Source: Limnoperna fortunei (Eukaryota; Mollusca; Bivalvia; Mytilida; Modiolidae). Taken from it: a DNA stretch of 64,000 bases. The translations under genes and the position numbers were made by a program. Position 1 is the first letter of the stretch. Each line of letters begins with the position of its first letter. The notes under the pieces were generated by a model. The model was not told where the DNA came from. It did no database searches and was given only the letters and a program-made list of their open reading frames with translations. This document shows, in pieces, positions 1-12,853 of the stretch. Location of the stretch: the NCBI GenBank assembly GCA_944474755.1, contig OX104119.1, positions 85,254,896-85,318,895 of the forward strand, given 5' to 3'.

Positions 1-269
1 CATGTATTAGGTTGTAGTACTGTTTGTACTCGGACACAACATGTATTAGGCTGTAGTACTGTGTGTACTCAGACATAACATGTATTAGGTTGTATTACTG
101 TGTGTACTCGGACATAATATGTATTAGGTTGTAGTACTGTGTGTACTCGGACATAACATGTATTAGGTTGTAGTACTGTGTTTACTCGGACATAACATGT
201 ATTAGGTTGTAGTACTGTGTGTATTCGGACATAACATGTATTAGGTTGTAGTACTGTGTGTACTCGGAC

Positions 270-3200
270 ATAACATGTATTAGGTTGTAGTACTGTTTGT
301 ACTCGGACATAACATGTACTAGGTTGTAGTACTGTGTGTTCTATGACATAACATGTATTAGGTTGTAGTACTGTATGTACTCGGACATAACATTTATTAG
401 GTTGTAGTACTGTGTGTACTCGGACATAACATGTATTAGGTTGTAGTACTGTGTTTACTCGGACATAACATGTATTAGGTTGTAGTACTGTGTGTACTCA
501 GACATAACATGTACTAGGTTGTAGTACTGTGTGTATTCGGACATAACATGTATTAGGTTGTAGTACTGTGTGTACTCGGACATAACATGTATTAGGTTGT
601 AGTACTGTGTGTACTATGACATAACATGTATTAGGTTGTAGTGCTGTGTGTACTCGGACATAACATATATTAGGTTGTAGTACTGTGTGTACTCAGACAT
701 AACATGTATTAGGTTGTAGTACTGTGTGTATTCGGACATAACATGTATTAGGTTGTAGTACTATGTGTACTCGGACATAACATGTATTAGGTTGTAGTAC
801 TGTGTGTACTCGGACATAACATGTATTAGGTTGTAGTACTGTGTGTACTCGGACATAACATGTATTAGGTTGTAGTACTGTGTGTACTCGGACATAACAT
901 GTATTAGGTTGTAGTACTGTGTGTACTCGGACATAACATGTATTAGGTTGTAGTACTGTGTGTACTTGGACATAACATGTATTAGGTTGTAGTACTGTGT
1001 GTACTCGGACATAACATGTATTAGGTTGTAGTACTGTGTGTACTCGGACATAACATGTATTAGGTTGTAGTACTGTGTGTACTCGGACATAACATGTATA
1101 AGGTTGTAGTACTGTGTGTACTCGGACATAACATGTACTAGGTTGTAGTACTGTGTGTACTCGGACATAACATGTATTAGGTTGTGGTACTGTGTGTACC
1201 CGGACATAACATGTACTAGGTTGTAGTACTGTGTGTACTCGGACATAACATGTATTAGGTTGTAGTACTGTGTGTACTCGGACATAACATGTATTAGGTT
1301 GTAGTACTGTGTGTACTCGGACATAACATGTATTAGGTTGTAGTACTATGTGTACTCGGACATAACATGTATGAGGTTGTAGTACTGTGTGTACCCAGAC
1401 ATAACATGTACTAGGTTGTAGTACTGTGTGTACTCGGACATAACATGTATTAGATTGTAGTACTGTGTGTACTCGGACATAACATGTATTAGGTTGTAGT
1501 ACTGTGTGTACTCGGATATAACATGTATAAGGTTGTAGTACTGTGTGTACTCTAAGATAACATGTATTAGGTTGTAGTACTGTGTACTCAGACATAACAT
1601 GTATTATATTGTAGTAATGTGTGTACGCACACATAACATGTATTAGGTTGTAGTACTGTGTGTACTCGGACATAACATGCATTAGATTGTAGTTATGTGT
1701 GTACTCAGACATAACATGTATTAGGTTGTAGTACTGTGTATACTCGGACATAACATGCATTAGGTTGTAGTACTGTGTGTACTCAGACATAACATGTATT
1801 AGGTTGTAGTACTGTGTGTACTCGGACATAACATGTATAAGATTGTAGTACTGTGTGTACTCGGACATAACATGCATTAGATTGTAGTAATGTGTGTACT
1901 CACACATAATATGTATCAGGTTGTAGTACTGTGTGTACTCAGACATAACATGTATTAGGTTATAGTACTTTGTGTACTCGGACATAACATGTATTACATT
2001 GTAGAACTGTGTGTACTCTAACATAAAATGTATTAGGTTGTAGTACTGTGTGTACTCGGGCATAACATGTATTAGGTTGTAGTACTGTGTGTACTCGGAC
2101 ATAACGTGTACTAGGTTGTAGTACTGTGTGTACTCGGGCATAACATGTATTAGGTTGTAGTACTGTGTGTACTCGGACATAACATGTACTAGGTTGTAGT
2201 ACTGTGTGTACTCAGACATAACCTGTATTAGGTTGTAGTACTATGTGTACTCGGACATAACGTGTACTAGGTTGTAGTACTGTGTGTAGTCGAACATAAC
2301 ATGTATTAGGCTGTAGTACTGTGTGTACTCGTACATAACATGTACTAGGTTGTAGTTCTGTGTGTACTCAGACATAACATGTATTAGATTGTAGTACTGT
2401 GTGCACTCAGACATAACATGTATTAGGTTGTAGTACTGATTGTACTCAGACATAACATGTATTAGGTTGTAGTACTGTGTGTACTCGGACATAACATGTA
2501 TTAGGTTGTAGTACTGTGTGTACTCGGACATAACATGTATTAGGTTGTAGTTATGTGTGTACTCAGACATATCATGTATTAGGTTGTAGTACTGTGTGTA
2601 CTCGGACATAACATGTATTAGGTTGTAGTACTGTGTGTACTAGGACATAACATGTATCAGGTTGTAGTACTGTGTGTACTCAGACATAACATGTATTAGA
2701 TTGTAGTACTGTGTGTACTCGGACATAGCATGTATTAGGTTGTAGTACTGTGTGTACTCGGACATAACACGTATTAGGTTGTAGTACTGTGTGTACTCGG
2801 TCATAACATGTATTAGATTGTAGTACTGTGTGTACTCGGACATAAAATGTACCAGGTTGTAGTACTGTGTGTACTCGGTCATAACATGTATTACGTTGTA
2901 GTACTGTGTGTACTCGGACATAACATGTATTACGTTGTAGTACTGTGTGTACTCGGACATAACATGTATTAGGTTGTAGTACTGTGTGTACTCGGACATA
3001 ACATGTATTAGGTTGTAGTACTGTGTGTACTCTGTCATAACATGTATTACGTTGTAGTACTGTGTGTACTCGGACATAACGTGTATTAGATTGTAGTACT
3101 GTGTGTACTCGGACATAACATGTATTAGGTTGTAGTACTGTGTGTATTCGGACATAACATGTATTAGTTTGTAGTACTGTGTGTACTCGGACATAACAGG

Positions 3201-4100
3201 TATTAGGTTGTAGTACTGTGTGTACTCGGGACATAACATGTATTAGGTTGTAGTACTGTGTGTACTCGGACATAACATGTACTAGGTTGTAGTACTGTGT
3301 GTACTCAGACATAACATGTACTAGGTTGTAGTAATGTGTGCACTCGGACATAACATATATTAGGTTGTAGTACTGTGTGTACTCGGACATAACAAGTATT
3401 AGGTTGTAGTACTGTGTGTACTCGGACATAACATGTATAAGGTTGTAGTACTGTGTGTACTCGGACATAAGATGTACTAGGTTGTAGTAATGTGTGTACT
3501 CGGACATAACATGTATTAGGTTGTAGTACTGTGTGTACTCGGACATAACATGTATTAGGTTGTACTACTGTGTGTACTCAGACATAACATGTACTAGGTT
3601 GTAGTACTGTGTGTACTCGGACATAACATGTATTAGGTTGTAGTACTGTGTGTACAAGGACATAACATGTATTAGGTTGTAGTACTGTGTGTACTCGGAC
3701 ATAACATGTATTAGGTTGTAGTACTGTGTGTACTCGGACATAACATGTACCAGGTTGTAGTACTGTGTGTACTCGGACATAACATGTACTAGGTTATAGT
3801 ACTGTGTGTACTCGGAAATAACATGTACTAGGTTGTAGTAATGTGTGTACTCGGACATAACATGTATTAGGTTGTAGTACTGTGTGTACACGGACATAAC
3901 ATATACTAGGTGGTAGTAATGTGTGTACTCGGACATAAAATGTATTAGGTTGTAGTACTGTGTGTACACGGACATAACGTGTATTAGGCTGTAGTACTGT
4001 GTGTACACAGACATAACATGTACTAGGTTGTAGTACTGTTTGTACACGGACATAACATGTACTAGGTTGTAGTACTGTGTGTACTCGGACATAACATGTA
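270..4100 (+). repeat. Higher-order block A1-C1 (first copy, ~3.8 kb)
   Basis: This is a block of satellite units in a specific order. Landmarks are a TTCTATGAC unit at 339, an ACATTTATT unit at about 390, a GTGCTGTG unit near 650, an ACCCAGAC unit at 1,393, a CGCACACA unit near 1,625, a TCTAACATAAAATG unit near 2,010, and a run of CGGTCAT and CTGTCAT units from 2,790 to 3,040. The same order recurs starting 3,821 to 3,862 bp downstream. Relative to that copy it lacks one unit before position 1,346 and lacks two bases of the GT tract near 1,582. Bases 1 to about 1,560 also match the block starting at about 17,628, so the block family extends beyond the left edge of the window. Confidence 0.85.
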
Positions 4101-7100
4101 TTAGGTTGTAGTACTGTTTGTACTCGGACATAACATGTACTAGGTTGTAGTACTGTGTGTTCTATGACATAACATGTATTAGGTTGTAGTACTGTATGTA
4201 CTCGGACATAACATTTATTAGGTTGTAGTACTGTGTGTACTCGGACATAACATGTATTAGGTTGTAGTACTGTGTTTACTCGGACATAACATGTATTAGG
4301 TTGTAGTACTGTGTGTACTCAGACATAACATGTATTAGGTTGTAGTACTGTGTGTACTCGGACATAACATGTACTAGGTTGTAGTACTGTGTGTATTCGG
4401 ACATAACATGTATTAGGTTGTAGTACTGTGTGTACTCGGACATAACATGTATTAGGTTGTAGTACTGTGTGTACTATGACATAACATGTATTAGGTTGTA
4501 GTGCTGTGTGTACTCGGACATAACATATATTAGGTTGTAGTACTGTGTGTACTCAGACATAACATGTATTAGGTTGTAGTACTGTGTGTATTCGGACATA
4601 ACATGTATTAGGTTGTAGTACTATGTGTACTCGGACATAACATGTATTAGGTTGTAGTACTGTGTGTACTCGGACATAACATGTATTAGGTTGTAGTACT
4701 GTGTGTACTCGGACATAACATGTATTAGGTTGTAGTACTGTGTGTACTCGGACATAACATGTATTAGGTTGTAGTACTGTGTGTAATCGGACATAACATG
4801 TATTAGGTTGTAGTACTGTGTGTACTTGGACATAACATGTATTAGGTTGTAGTACTGTGTGTACTCGGACATAACATGTATTAGGTTGTAGTACTGTGTG
4901 TACTCGGACATAACATGTATTAGGTTGTAGTACTGTGTGTACTCGGACATAACATGTATAAGGTTGTAGTACTGTGTGTACTCGGACATAACATGTACTA
5001 GGTTGTAGTACTGTGTGTACTCGGACATAACATGTATTAGGTTGTGGTACTGTGTGTACCCGGACATAACATGTACTAGGTTGTAGTACTGTGTGTACTC
5101 GGACATAACATGTATTAGGTTGTAGTACTGTGTGTACTCGGACATAACATGTATTAGGTTGTAGTACTGTGTGTACTCGGACATAACATGTATTAGGTTG
5201 TAGTACTATGTGTACTCGGACATAACATGTATGAGGTTGTAGTACTGTGTGTACCCAGACATAACATGTACTAGGTTGTAGTACTGTGTGTACTCGGACA
5301 TAACATGTATTAGATTGTAGTACTGTGTGTACTCGGACATAACATGTATTAGGTTGTAGTACTGTGTGTACTCGGATATAACATGTATAAGGTTGTAGTA
5401 CTGTGTGTACTCTAAGATAACATGTATTAGGTTGTAGTACTGTGTGTACTCAGACATAACATGTATTATATTGTAGTAATGTGTGTACGCACACATAACA
5501 TGTATTAGGTTGTAGTACTGTGTGTACTCGGACATAACATGCATTAGATTGTAGTTATGTGTGTACTCAGACATAACATGTATTAGGTTGTAGTACTGTG
5601 TATACTCGGACATAACATGCATTAGGTTGTAGTACTGTGTGTACTCAGACATAACATGTATTAGGTTGTAGTACTGTGTGTACTCGGACATAACATGTAT
5701 AAGATTGTAGTACTGTGTGTACTCGGACATAACATGCATTAGATTGTAGTAATGTGTGTACTCACACATAATATGTATCAGGTTGTAGTACTGTGTGTAC
5801 TCAGACATAACATGTATTAGGTTATAGTACTTTGTGTACTCGGACATAACATGTATTACATTGTAGAACTGTGTGTACTCTAACATAAAATGTATTAGGT
5901 TGTAGTACTGTGTGTACTCGGGCATAACATGTATTAGGTTGTAGTACTGTGTGTACTCGGACATAACGTGTACTAGGTTGTAGTACTGTGTGTACTCGGG
6001 CATAACATGTATTAGGTTGTAGTACTGTGTGTACTCGGACATAACATGTACTAGGTTGTAGTACTGTGTGTACTCAGACATAACCTGTATTAGGTTGTAG
6101 TACTATGTGTACTCGGACATAACGTGTACTAGGTTGTAGTACTGTGTGTAGTCGAACATAACATGTATTAGGCTGTAGTACTGTGTGTACTCGTACATAA
6201 CATGTACTAGGTTGTAGTTCTGTGTGTACTCAGACATAACATGTATTAGATTGTAGTACTGTGTGCACTCAGACATAACATGTATTAGGTTGTAGTACTG
6301 ATTGTACTCAGACATAACATGTATTAGGTTGTAGTACTGTGTGTACTCGGACATAACATGTATTAGGTTGTAGTACTGTGTGTACTCGGACATAACATGT
6401 ATTAGGTTGTAGTTATGTGTGTACTCAGACATATCATGTATTAGGTTGTAGTACTGTGTGTACTCGGACATAACATGTATTAGGTTGTAGTACTGTGTGT
6501 ACTAGGACATAACATGTATCAGGTTGTAGTACTGTGTGTACTCAGACATAACATGTATTAGATTGTAGTACTGTGTGTACTCGGACATAACATGTATTAG
6601 GTTGTAGTACTGTGTGTACTCGGACATAACACGTATTAGGTTGTAGTACTGTGTGTACTCAGACATAACATGTATTAGGTTGTAGTACTGTGTGTACTCG
6701 GTCATAACATGTATTAGATTGTAGTACTGTGTGTACTCGGACATAAAATGTACCAGGTGGTAGTACTGTGTGTACTCGGTCATAACATGTATTACGTTGT
6801 AGTACTGTGTGTACTCGGACATAACATGTATTACGTTGTAGTACTGTGTGTACTCGGACATAACATGTATTAGGTTGTAGTACTGTGTGTACTCGGACAT
6901 AACATGTATTAGGTTGTAGTACTGTGTGTACTCTGTCATAACATGTATTACGTTGTAGTACTGTGTGTACTCGGACATAACGTGTATTAGATTGTAGTAC
7001 TGTGTGTACTCGGACATAACATGTATTAGGTTGTAGTACTGTGTGTACTCGGACATAACAGGTATTAGGTTGTAGTACTGTGTGTACTCGGGACATAACA

Positions 7101-7960
7101 TGTATTAGGTTGTAGTACTGTGTGTACTCGGACATAACATGTACTAGGTTGTAGTACTGTGTGTACTCAGACATAACATGTACTAGGTTGTAGTAATGTG
7201 TGCACTCGGACATAACATATATTAGGTTGTAGTACTGTGTGTACTCGGACATAACAAGTATTAGGTTGTAGTACTGTGTGTACTCGGACATAACATGTAT
7301 AAGGTTGTAGTACTGTGTGTACTCGGACATAACATGTACTAGGTTGTAGTAATGTGTGTACTCGGACATAACATGTATTAGGTTGTAGTACTGTGTGTAC
7401 TCGGACATAACATGTATTAGGTTGTACTACTGTGTGTACTCAGACATAACATGTACTAGGTTGTAGTACTGTGTGTACTCGGACATAACATGTATTAGGT
7501 TGTAGTACTGTGTGTACAAGGACATAACATGTATTAGGTTGTAGTACTGTGTGTACTCGGACATAACATGTATTAGGTTGTAGTACTGTGTGTACTCGGA
7601 CATAACATGTACCAGGTTGTAGTACTGTGTGTACTCGGACATAACATGTACTAGGTTATAGTACTGTGTGTACTCGGAAATAACATGTACTAGGTTGTAG
7701 TAATGTGTGTACTCGGACATAACATGTATTAGGTTGTAGTACTGTGTGTACACGGACATAACATATACTAGGTGGTAGTAATGTGTGTACTCGGACATAA
7801 AATGTATTAGGTTGTAGTACTGTGTGTACACGGACATAACGTGTATTAGGCTGTAGTACTGTGTGTACACAGACATAACATGTACTAGGTTGTAGTACTG
7901 TTTGTACACGGACATAACATGTACTAGGTTGTAGTACTGTGTGTACTCGGACATAACATG
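4101..7960 (+). repeat. Higher-order block A2-C2 (second copy)
   Basis: This repeats the landmark order of the preceding block: TTCTATGAC at 4,160, the TACTATG unit at 5,204, the TCTAACATAAAATG unit near 5,880 and the CGGTCAT/CTGTCAT run from 6,700 to 6,940. The offset from the first copy is 3,821 bp at the left and 3,862 bp at the right, changing by one whole unit and by the 2-bp difference near 5,443. It also matches the block starting at 17,966 at a constant offset of 13,806 bp over its left half. Confidence 0.85.
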
Positions 7961-8183
7961 TACTAAGTTGTAGTAGTGTGTGTACTCGGACATAATATGT
8001 ATTAGGTTGTAGTACTGTGTGTACTCAGACATAACATGTATTAGGTTGTAGTACTGTGTGTACTCGGACATAACATGTATTAGGTTGTAGTACTGTGTGT
8101 ACTCAGACATAACATGTACTAGGTTGTAGTAATGTGTCTACTCGGACAAAATATGCATTAGGTTGTAGTACTGTGTGTACTCA
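6857..8183 (+). repeat. 1,327-bp tandem higher-order repeat, copy 1
   Basis: The run from the CTGTCAT unit (about 6,933) through the ACAAGTATT, TACCAGG, GGAAATAAC, ACATATACT and ACAAAATATGCATT units is repeated next door at a constant offset of 1,327 bp (34 units plus one base). The extra base is the inserted G of CTCGGGACAT at about 7,092, which makes one unit 40 bp long. The right half overlaps the end of the preceding 3.8-kb block, so this is a local tandem duplication of that block's tail. Confidence 0.82.
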
Positions 8184-9510
8184 GACATAACATGTATTAG
8201 GTTGTAGTACTGTGTGTACTCGGACATAACATGTATTAGGTTGTAGTACTGTGTGTACTCTGTCATAACATGTATTACGTTGTAGTACTGTGTGTACTCG
8301 GACATAACGTGTATTAGATTGTAGTACTGTGTGTACTCGGACATAACATGTATTAGGTTGTAGTACTGTGTGTACTCGGACATAACAGGTATTAGGTTGT
8401 AGTACTGTGTGTACTCGGGACATAACATGTATTAGGTTGTAGTACTGTGTGTACTCGGACATAACATGTACTAGGTTGTAGTACTGTGTGTACTCAGACA
8501 TAACATGTACTAGGTTGTAGTAATGTGTGCACTCGGACATAACATATATTAGGTTGTAGTACTGTGTGTACTCGGACATAACAAGTATTAGGTTGTAGTA
8601 CTGTGTGTACTCGGACATAACATGTATAAGGTTGTAGTACTGTGTGTACTCGGACATAACATGTACTAGGTTGTAGTAATGTGTGTACTCGGACATAACA
8701 TGTATTAGGTTGTAGTACTGTGTGTACTCGGACATAACATGTATTAGGTTGTACTACTGTGTGTACTCAGACATAACATGTACTAGGTTGTAGTACTGTG
8801 TGTACTCGGACATAACATGTATTAGGTTGTAGTACTGTGTGTACAAGGACATAACATGTATTAGGTTGTAGTACTGTGTGTACTCGGACATAACATGTAT
8901 TAGGTTGTAGTACTGTGTGTACTCGGACATAACATGTACCAGGTTGTAGTACTGTGTGTACTCGGACATAACATGTACTAGGTTATAGTACTGTGTGTAC
9001 TCGGAAATAACATGTACTAGGTTGTAGTAATGTGTGTACTCGGACATAACATGTATTAGGTTGTAGTACTGTGTGTACACGGACATAACATATACTAGGT
9101 GGTAGTAATGTGTGTACTCGGACATAAAATGTATTAGGTTGTAGTACTGTGTGTACACGGACATAACGTGTATTAGGCTGTAGTACTGTGTGTACACAGA
9201 CATAACATGTACTAGGTTGTAGTACTGTGTGTACTCGGACATAACATGTACTAGGTTGTAGTACTGTGTGTACTCAGACATAACATGTACTAAGTTGTAG
9301 TAGTGTGTGTACTCGGACATAATATGTATTAGGTTGTAGTACTGTGTGTACTCAGACATAACATGTATTAGGTTGTAGTACTGTGTGTACTCGGACATAA
9401 CATGTATTAGGTTGTAGTACTGTGTGTACTCAGACATAACATGTACTAGGTTGTAGTAATGTGTCTACTCGGACAAAATATGCATTAGGTTGTAGTACTG
9501 TGTGTACTCA
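8184..9510 (+). repeat. 1,327-bp tandem higher-order repeat, copy 2
   Basis: This is the second copy of the previous repeat, at +1,327 bp, with the same order of variant units and the same extra G at about 8,419. The match runs on for a few more bases, up to about 9,548, where a CTCAG unit replaces the CTCGG unit of the first copy. One difference inside is a GTTTGTACAC unit near 7,908 that is GTGTGTACTC near 9,235. Confidence 0.82.
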
Positions 9511-9969
9511 GACATAACATGTATTAGGTTGTAGTACTGTGTGTACTCAGACATAACATGTACTAGGTTGTAGTACTGTGTGTACTCAGACATAACATGT
9601 ATTAGGTTTTAGTACTGTGTGTACTCGGACATAACATGTACTAGGTTGTAGTACTGTGTGTACTCAGACATAACATGTACTAGGTTGTAGTAATGTGTGT
9701 ACTCGGACATAACATGTATTAGGTTGTAGTACTGTGTGTACTCGGACATAACATGTATTAGGTTGTAGTACTGTGTGTACTCGGACATAACATGTATAAG
9801 GTTGTAGTACTGTGTTTACTCGGTCATAACATGTACTAGGTTGTAGTAATGTGTGTACTCGGACATAACATGTATTAGGTTGTAGTACTGTGTGTACTCG
9901 GACATAACATGTATTAGGTTGTAGTACTGTGTGTACTCAGACATAACATGTACTAGGTTGTAGTAATGT
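9511..9969 (+). repeat. Satellite between two higher-order repeats
   Basis: Ordinary 39-bp units, mostly CTCAG/TACTAGG and GTAGTAATG types, with one GTTTTAG unit near 9,607. The stretch joins the 1,327-bp pair to the 1,442-bp pair. No non-satellite sequence or gene is seen. Confidence 0.9.
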
Positions 9970-11411
9970 GTGTACTCAGACATAACATGTATTAGGTTGT
10001 AGTACTGTGTGTACTCGGACATAACATGTATTAGGTTGTAGTACTGTTTGTACTCGGACATAACATGTATTAGGTTGTAGTACTGTGTGTACTCAGACAT
10101 AACATCTATTAGGTTATAGTACTGTGTGTACTCGGACATAACATGTACTAGGTTGTAGTACTGTATGTACTCGGACATAACATGAATAAGTTGTAGTACT
10201 GTTTGTACTCGGACATAACATGTATTAGGTTGTAGTACTGTTTGTACTCGTACATAACATGTATTAGGTTGTAGTAATGTGTGTACTCGGAAATAACATC
10301 TATTAGGTTATAGTACTGTGTGTACTCGGACATAACATGTACTAGGTTGTAGTACTGTGTGTACTCAGACATAACATGTATTAGGTTGTAGTACTGTGTG
10401 TACTCGGACATAACATGTATTAGGTTGTAGTAGTGTTTGTACTCGGACATAACATGTATTAGGTTGTAGTACTGTGTGTACTCGGACATAACATGTATTA
10501 GGTTGTAGTACTGTGTGTACTCAGACATAACATGTATAAGGTTGTAGTACTGTGTGTACTCGGACATAACATGTACTAGGTTGTAGTTCTGTTTGTACTC
10601 GGACATAACATGCATTAGGTTGTAGTAATGTGTGTACTCGGACATAACATGTATTAGGTTGTAGTACTGTGTGTACTCGGACATAACATGTATTAGGTTA
10701 TAGTACTCTGTGTACTCGGACATCACATGTATTAGGTTGTAGTACTGTGTGTACACGGACATAACATGTATTAGGTTGTAGTGCTGTGTGTACTCGGACA
10801 TAACATGTACTAGGTTGTAGTAATGTGTGTACTCGGACATAACATGTATTAGGTTGTAGTACTGTGTGTACTCGGACATAACATGTATTAGGTTGTAGTA
10901 CTGTGTGTACTCAGACATATCATGTATTAGGTTGTAGTACTGTTTGTACTCGGACATAACATGTATTATGTTGTAGTACTGTGTGTACTAGGACATAACA
11001 TGTATCAGGTTGTAGTACTGTGTGTACTCAGACATAACATGTATTAGATTGTAGTACTGTGTGTACTCGGACATAGCATGTATTAGGTTGTAGTACTGTG
11101 TGTACTCGGACATAACACGTATTAGGTTGTAGTACTGTGTGTACTCAGACATAACATGTATTAGGTTGTAGTACTGTGTGTACTCGGTCATAACATGTAT
11201 TAGATTGTAGTACTGTGTGTACTCGGACATAAAATGTACCAGGTTGTAGTACTGTGTGTACTCGGTCATAACATGTATTACGTTGTAGTACTGTGTGTAC
11301 TCGGACATAACATGTATTACGTTGTAGTACTGTGTGTACTCGGACATAACATGTATTAGGTTGTAGTACTGTGTGTACTCGGACATAACATGTATTAGGT
11401 TGTAGTACTGT
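9970..11411 (+). repeat. 1,442-bp tandem higher-order repeat, copy 1
   Basis: The landmark units are a GTATGTACTC unit near 10,163, a 38-bp unit containing CATGAATAAGTTG near 10,182, CTCGTACAT near 10,248, ACATCTATT near 10,295, GTAGTAGTG near 10,427, ACATCACATG near 10,721 and CTAGGACAT near 10,987. All recur exactly 1,442 bp downstream. The length is 37 units minus one base, and the missing base is in the CATGAATAAGTTG unit. The edges are fixed only to within about one unit. Confidence 0.85.
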
Positions 11412-12853
11412 GTGTACTCAGACATAACATGTATTAGGTTGTAGTACTGTGTGTACTCGGACATAACATGTATTAGGTTGTAGTACTGTTTGTACTCGGA
11501 CATAACATGTATTAGGTTGTAGTACTGTGTGTACTCAGACATAACATCTATTAGGTTATAGTACTGTGTGTACTCGGACATAACATGTACTAGGTTGTAG
11601 TACTGTATGTACTCGGACATAACATGAATAAGTTGTAGTACTGTTTGTACTCGGACATAACATGTATTAGGTTGTAGTACTGTTTGTACTCGTACATAAC
11701 ATGTATTAGGTTGTAGTAATGTGTGTACTCGGAAATAACATCTATTAGGTTATAGTACTGTGTGTACTCGGACATAACATGTACTAGGTTGTAGTACTGT
11801 GTGTACTCAGACATAACATGTATTAGGTTGTAGTACTGTGTGTACTCGGACATAACATGTATTAGGTTGTAGTAGTGTTTGTACTCGGACATAACATGTA
11901 TTAGGTTGTAGTACTGTGTGTACTCGGACATAACATGTATTAGGTTGTAGTACTGTGTGTACTCAGACATAACATGTATAAGGTTGTAGTACTGTGTGTA
12001 CTCGGACATAACATGTACTAGGTTGTAGTTCTGTTTGTACTCGGACATAACATGCATTAGGTTGTAGTAATGTGTGTACTCGGACATAACATGTATTAGG
12101 TTGTAGTACTGTGTGTACTCGGACATAACATGTATTAGGTTATAGTACTCTGTGTACTCGGACATCACATGTATTAGGTTGTAGTACTGTGTGTACACGG
12201 ACATAACATGTATTAGGTTGTAGTGCTGTGTGTACTCGGACATAACATGTACTAGGTTGTAGTAATGTGTGTACTCGGACATAACATGTATTAGGTTGTA
12301 GTACTGTGTGTACTCGGACATAACATGTATTAGGTTGTAGTACTGTGTGTACTCAGACATATCATGTATTAGGTTGTAGTACTGTTTGTACTCGGACATA
12401 ACATGTATTATGTTGTAGTACTGTGTGTACTAGGACATAACATGTATCAGGTTGTAGTACTGTGTGTACTCAGACATAACATGTATTAGATTGTAGTACT
12501 GTGTGTACTCGGACATAGCATGTATTAGGTTGTAGTACTGTGTGTACTCGGACATAACACGTATTAGGTTGTAGTACTGTGTGTACTCAGACATAACATG
12601 TATTAGGTTGTAGTACTGTGTGTACTCGGTCATAACATGTATTAGATTGTAGTACTGTGTGTACTCGGACATAAAATGTACCAGGTTGTAGTACTGTGTG
12701 TACTCGGTCATAACATGTATTACGTTGTAGTACTGTGTGTACTCGGACATAACATGTATTACGTTGTAGTACTGTGTGTACTCGGACATAACATGTATTA
12801 GGTTGTAGTACTGTGTGTACTCGGACATAACATGTATTAGGTTGTAGTACTGT
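11412..12853 (+). repeat. 1,442-bp tandem higher-order repeat, copy 2
   Basis: This is the second copy at +1,442 bp, with the same order of landmark units (CATGAATAAGTTG near 11,624, CTCGTACAT near 11,690, ACATCACATG near 12,163, CTAGGACAT near 12,429). The match ends near 12,860, where CTCTGTCAT replaces the CTCAGACAT unit found at the equivalent place in the first copy. Confidence 0.85.

Noticed and set aside
693..2219. Long open frame on the minus strand as a repeat-protein gene
   Set aside because: It is a by-product of a 39-bp unit with two stop-free minus frames. The reading switches from the MSEYTQYYNLIHV phase to the RVHTVLQPNTCYV phase at a 2-bp deletion near 1,582 without consequence, and similar frames occur all along the array.
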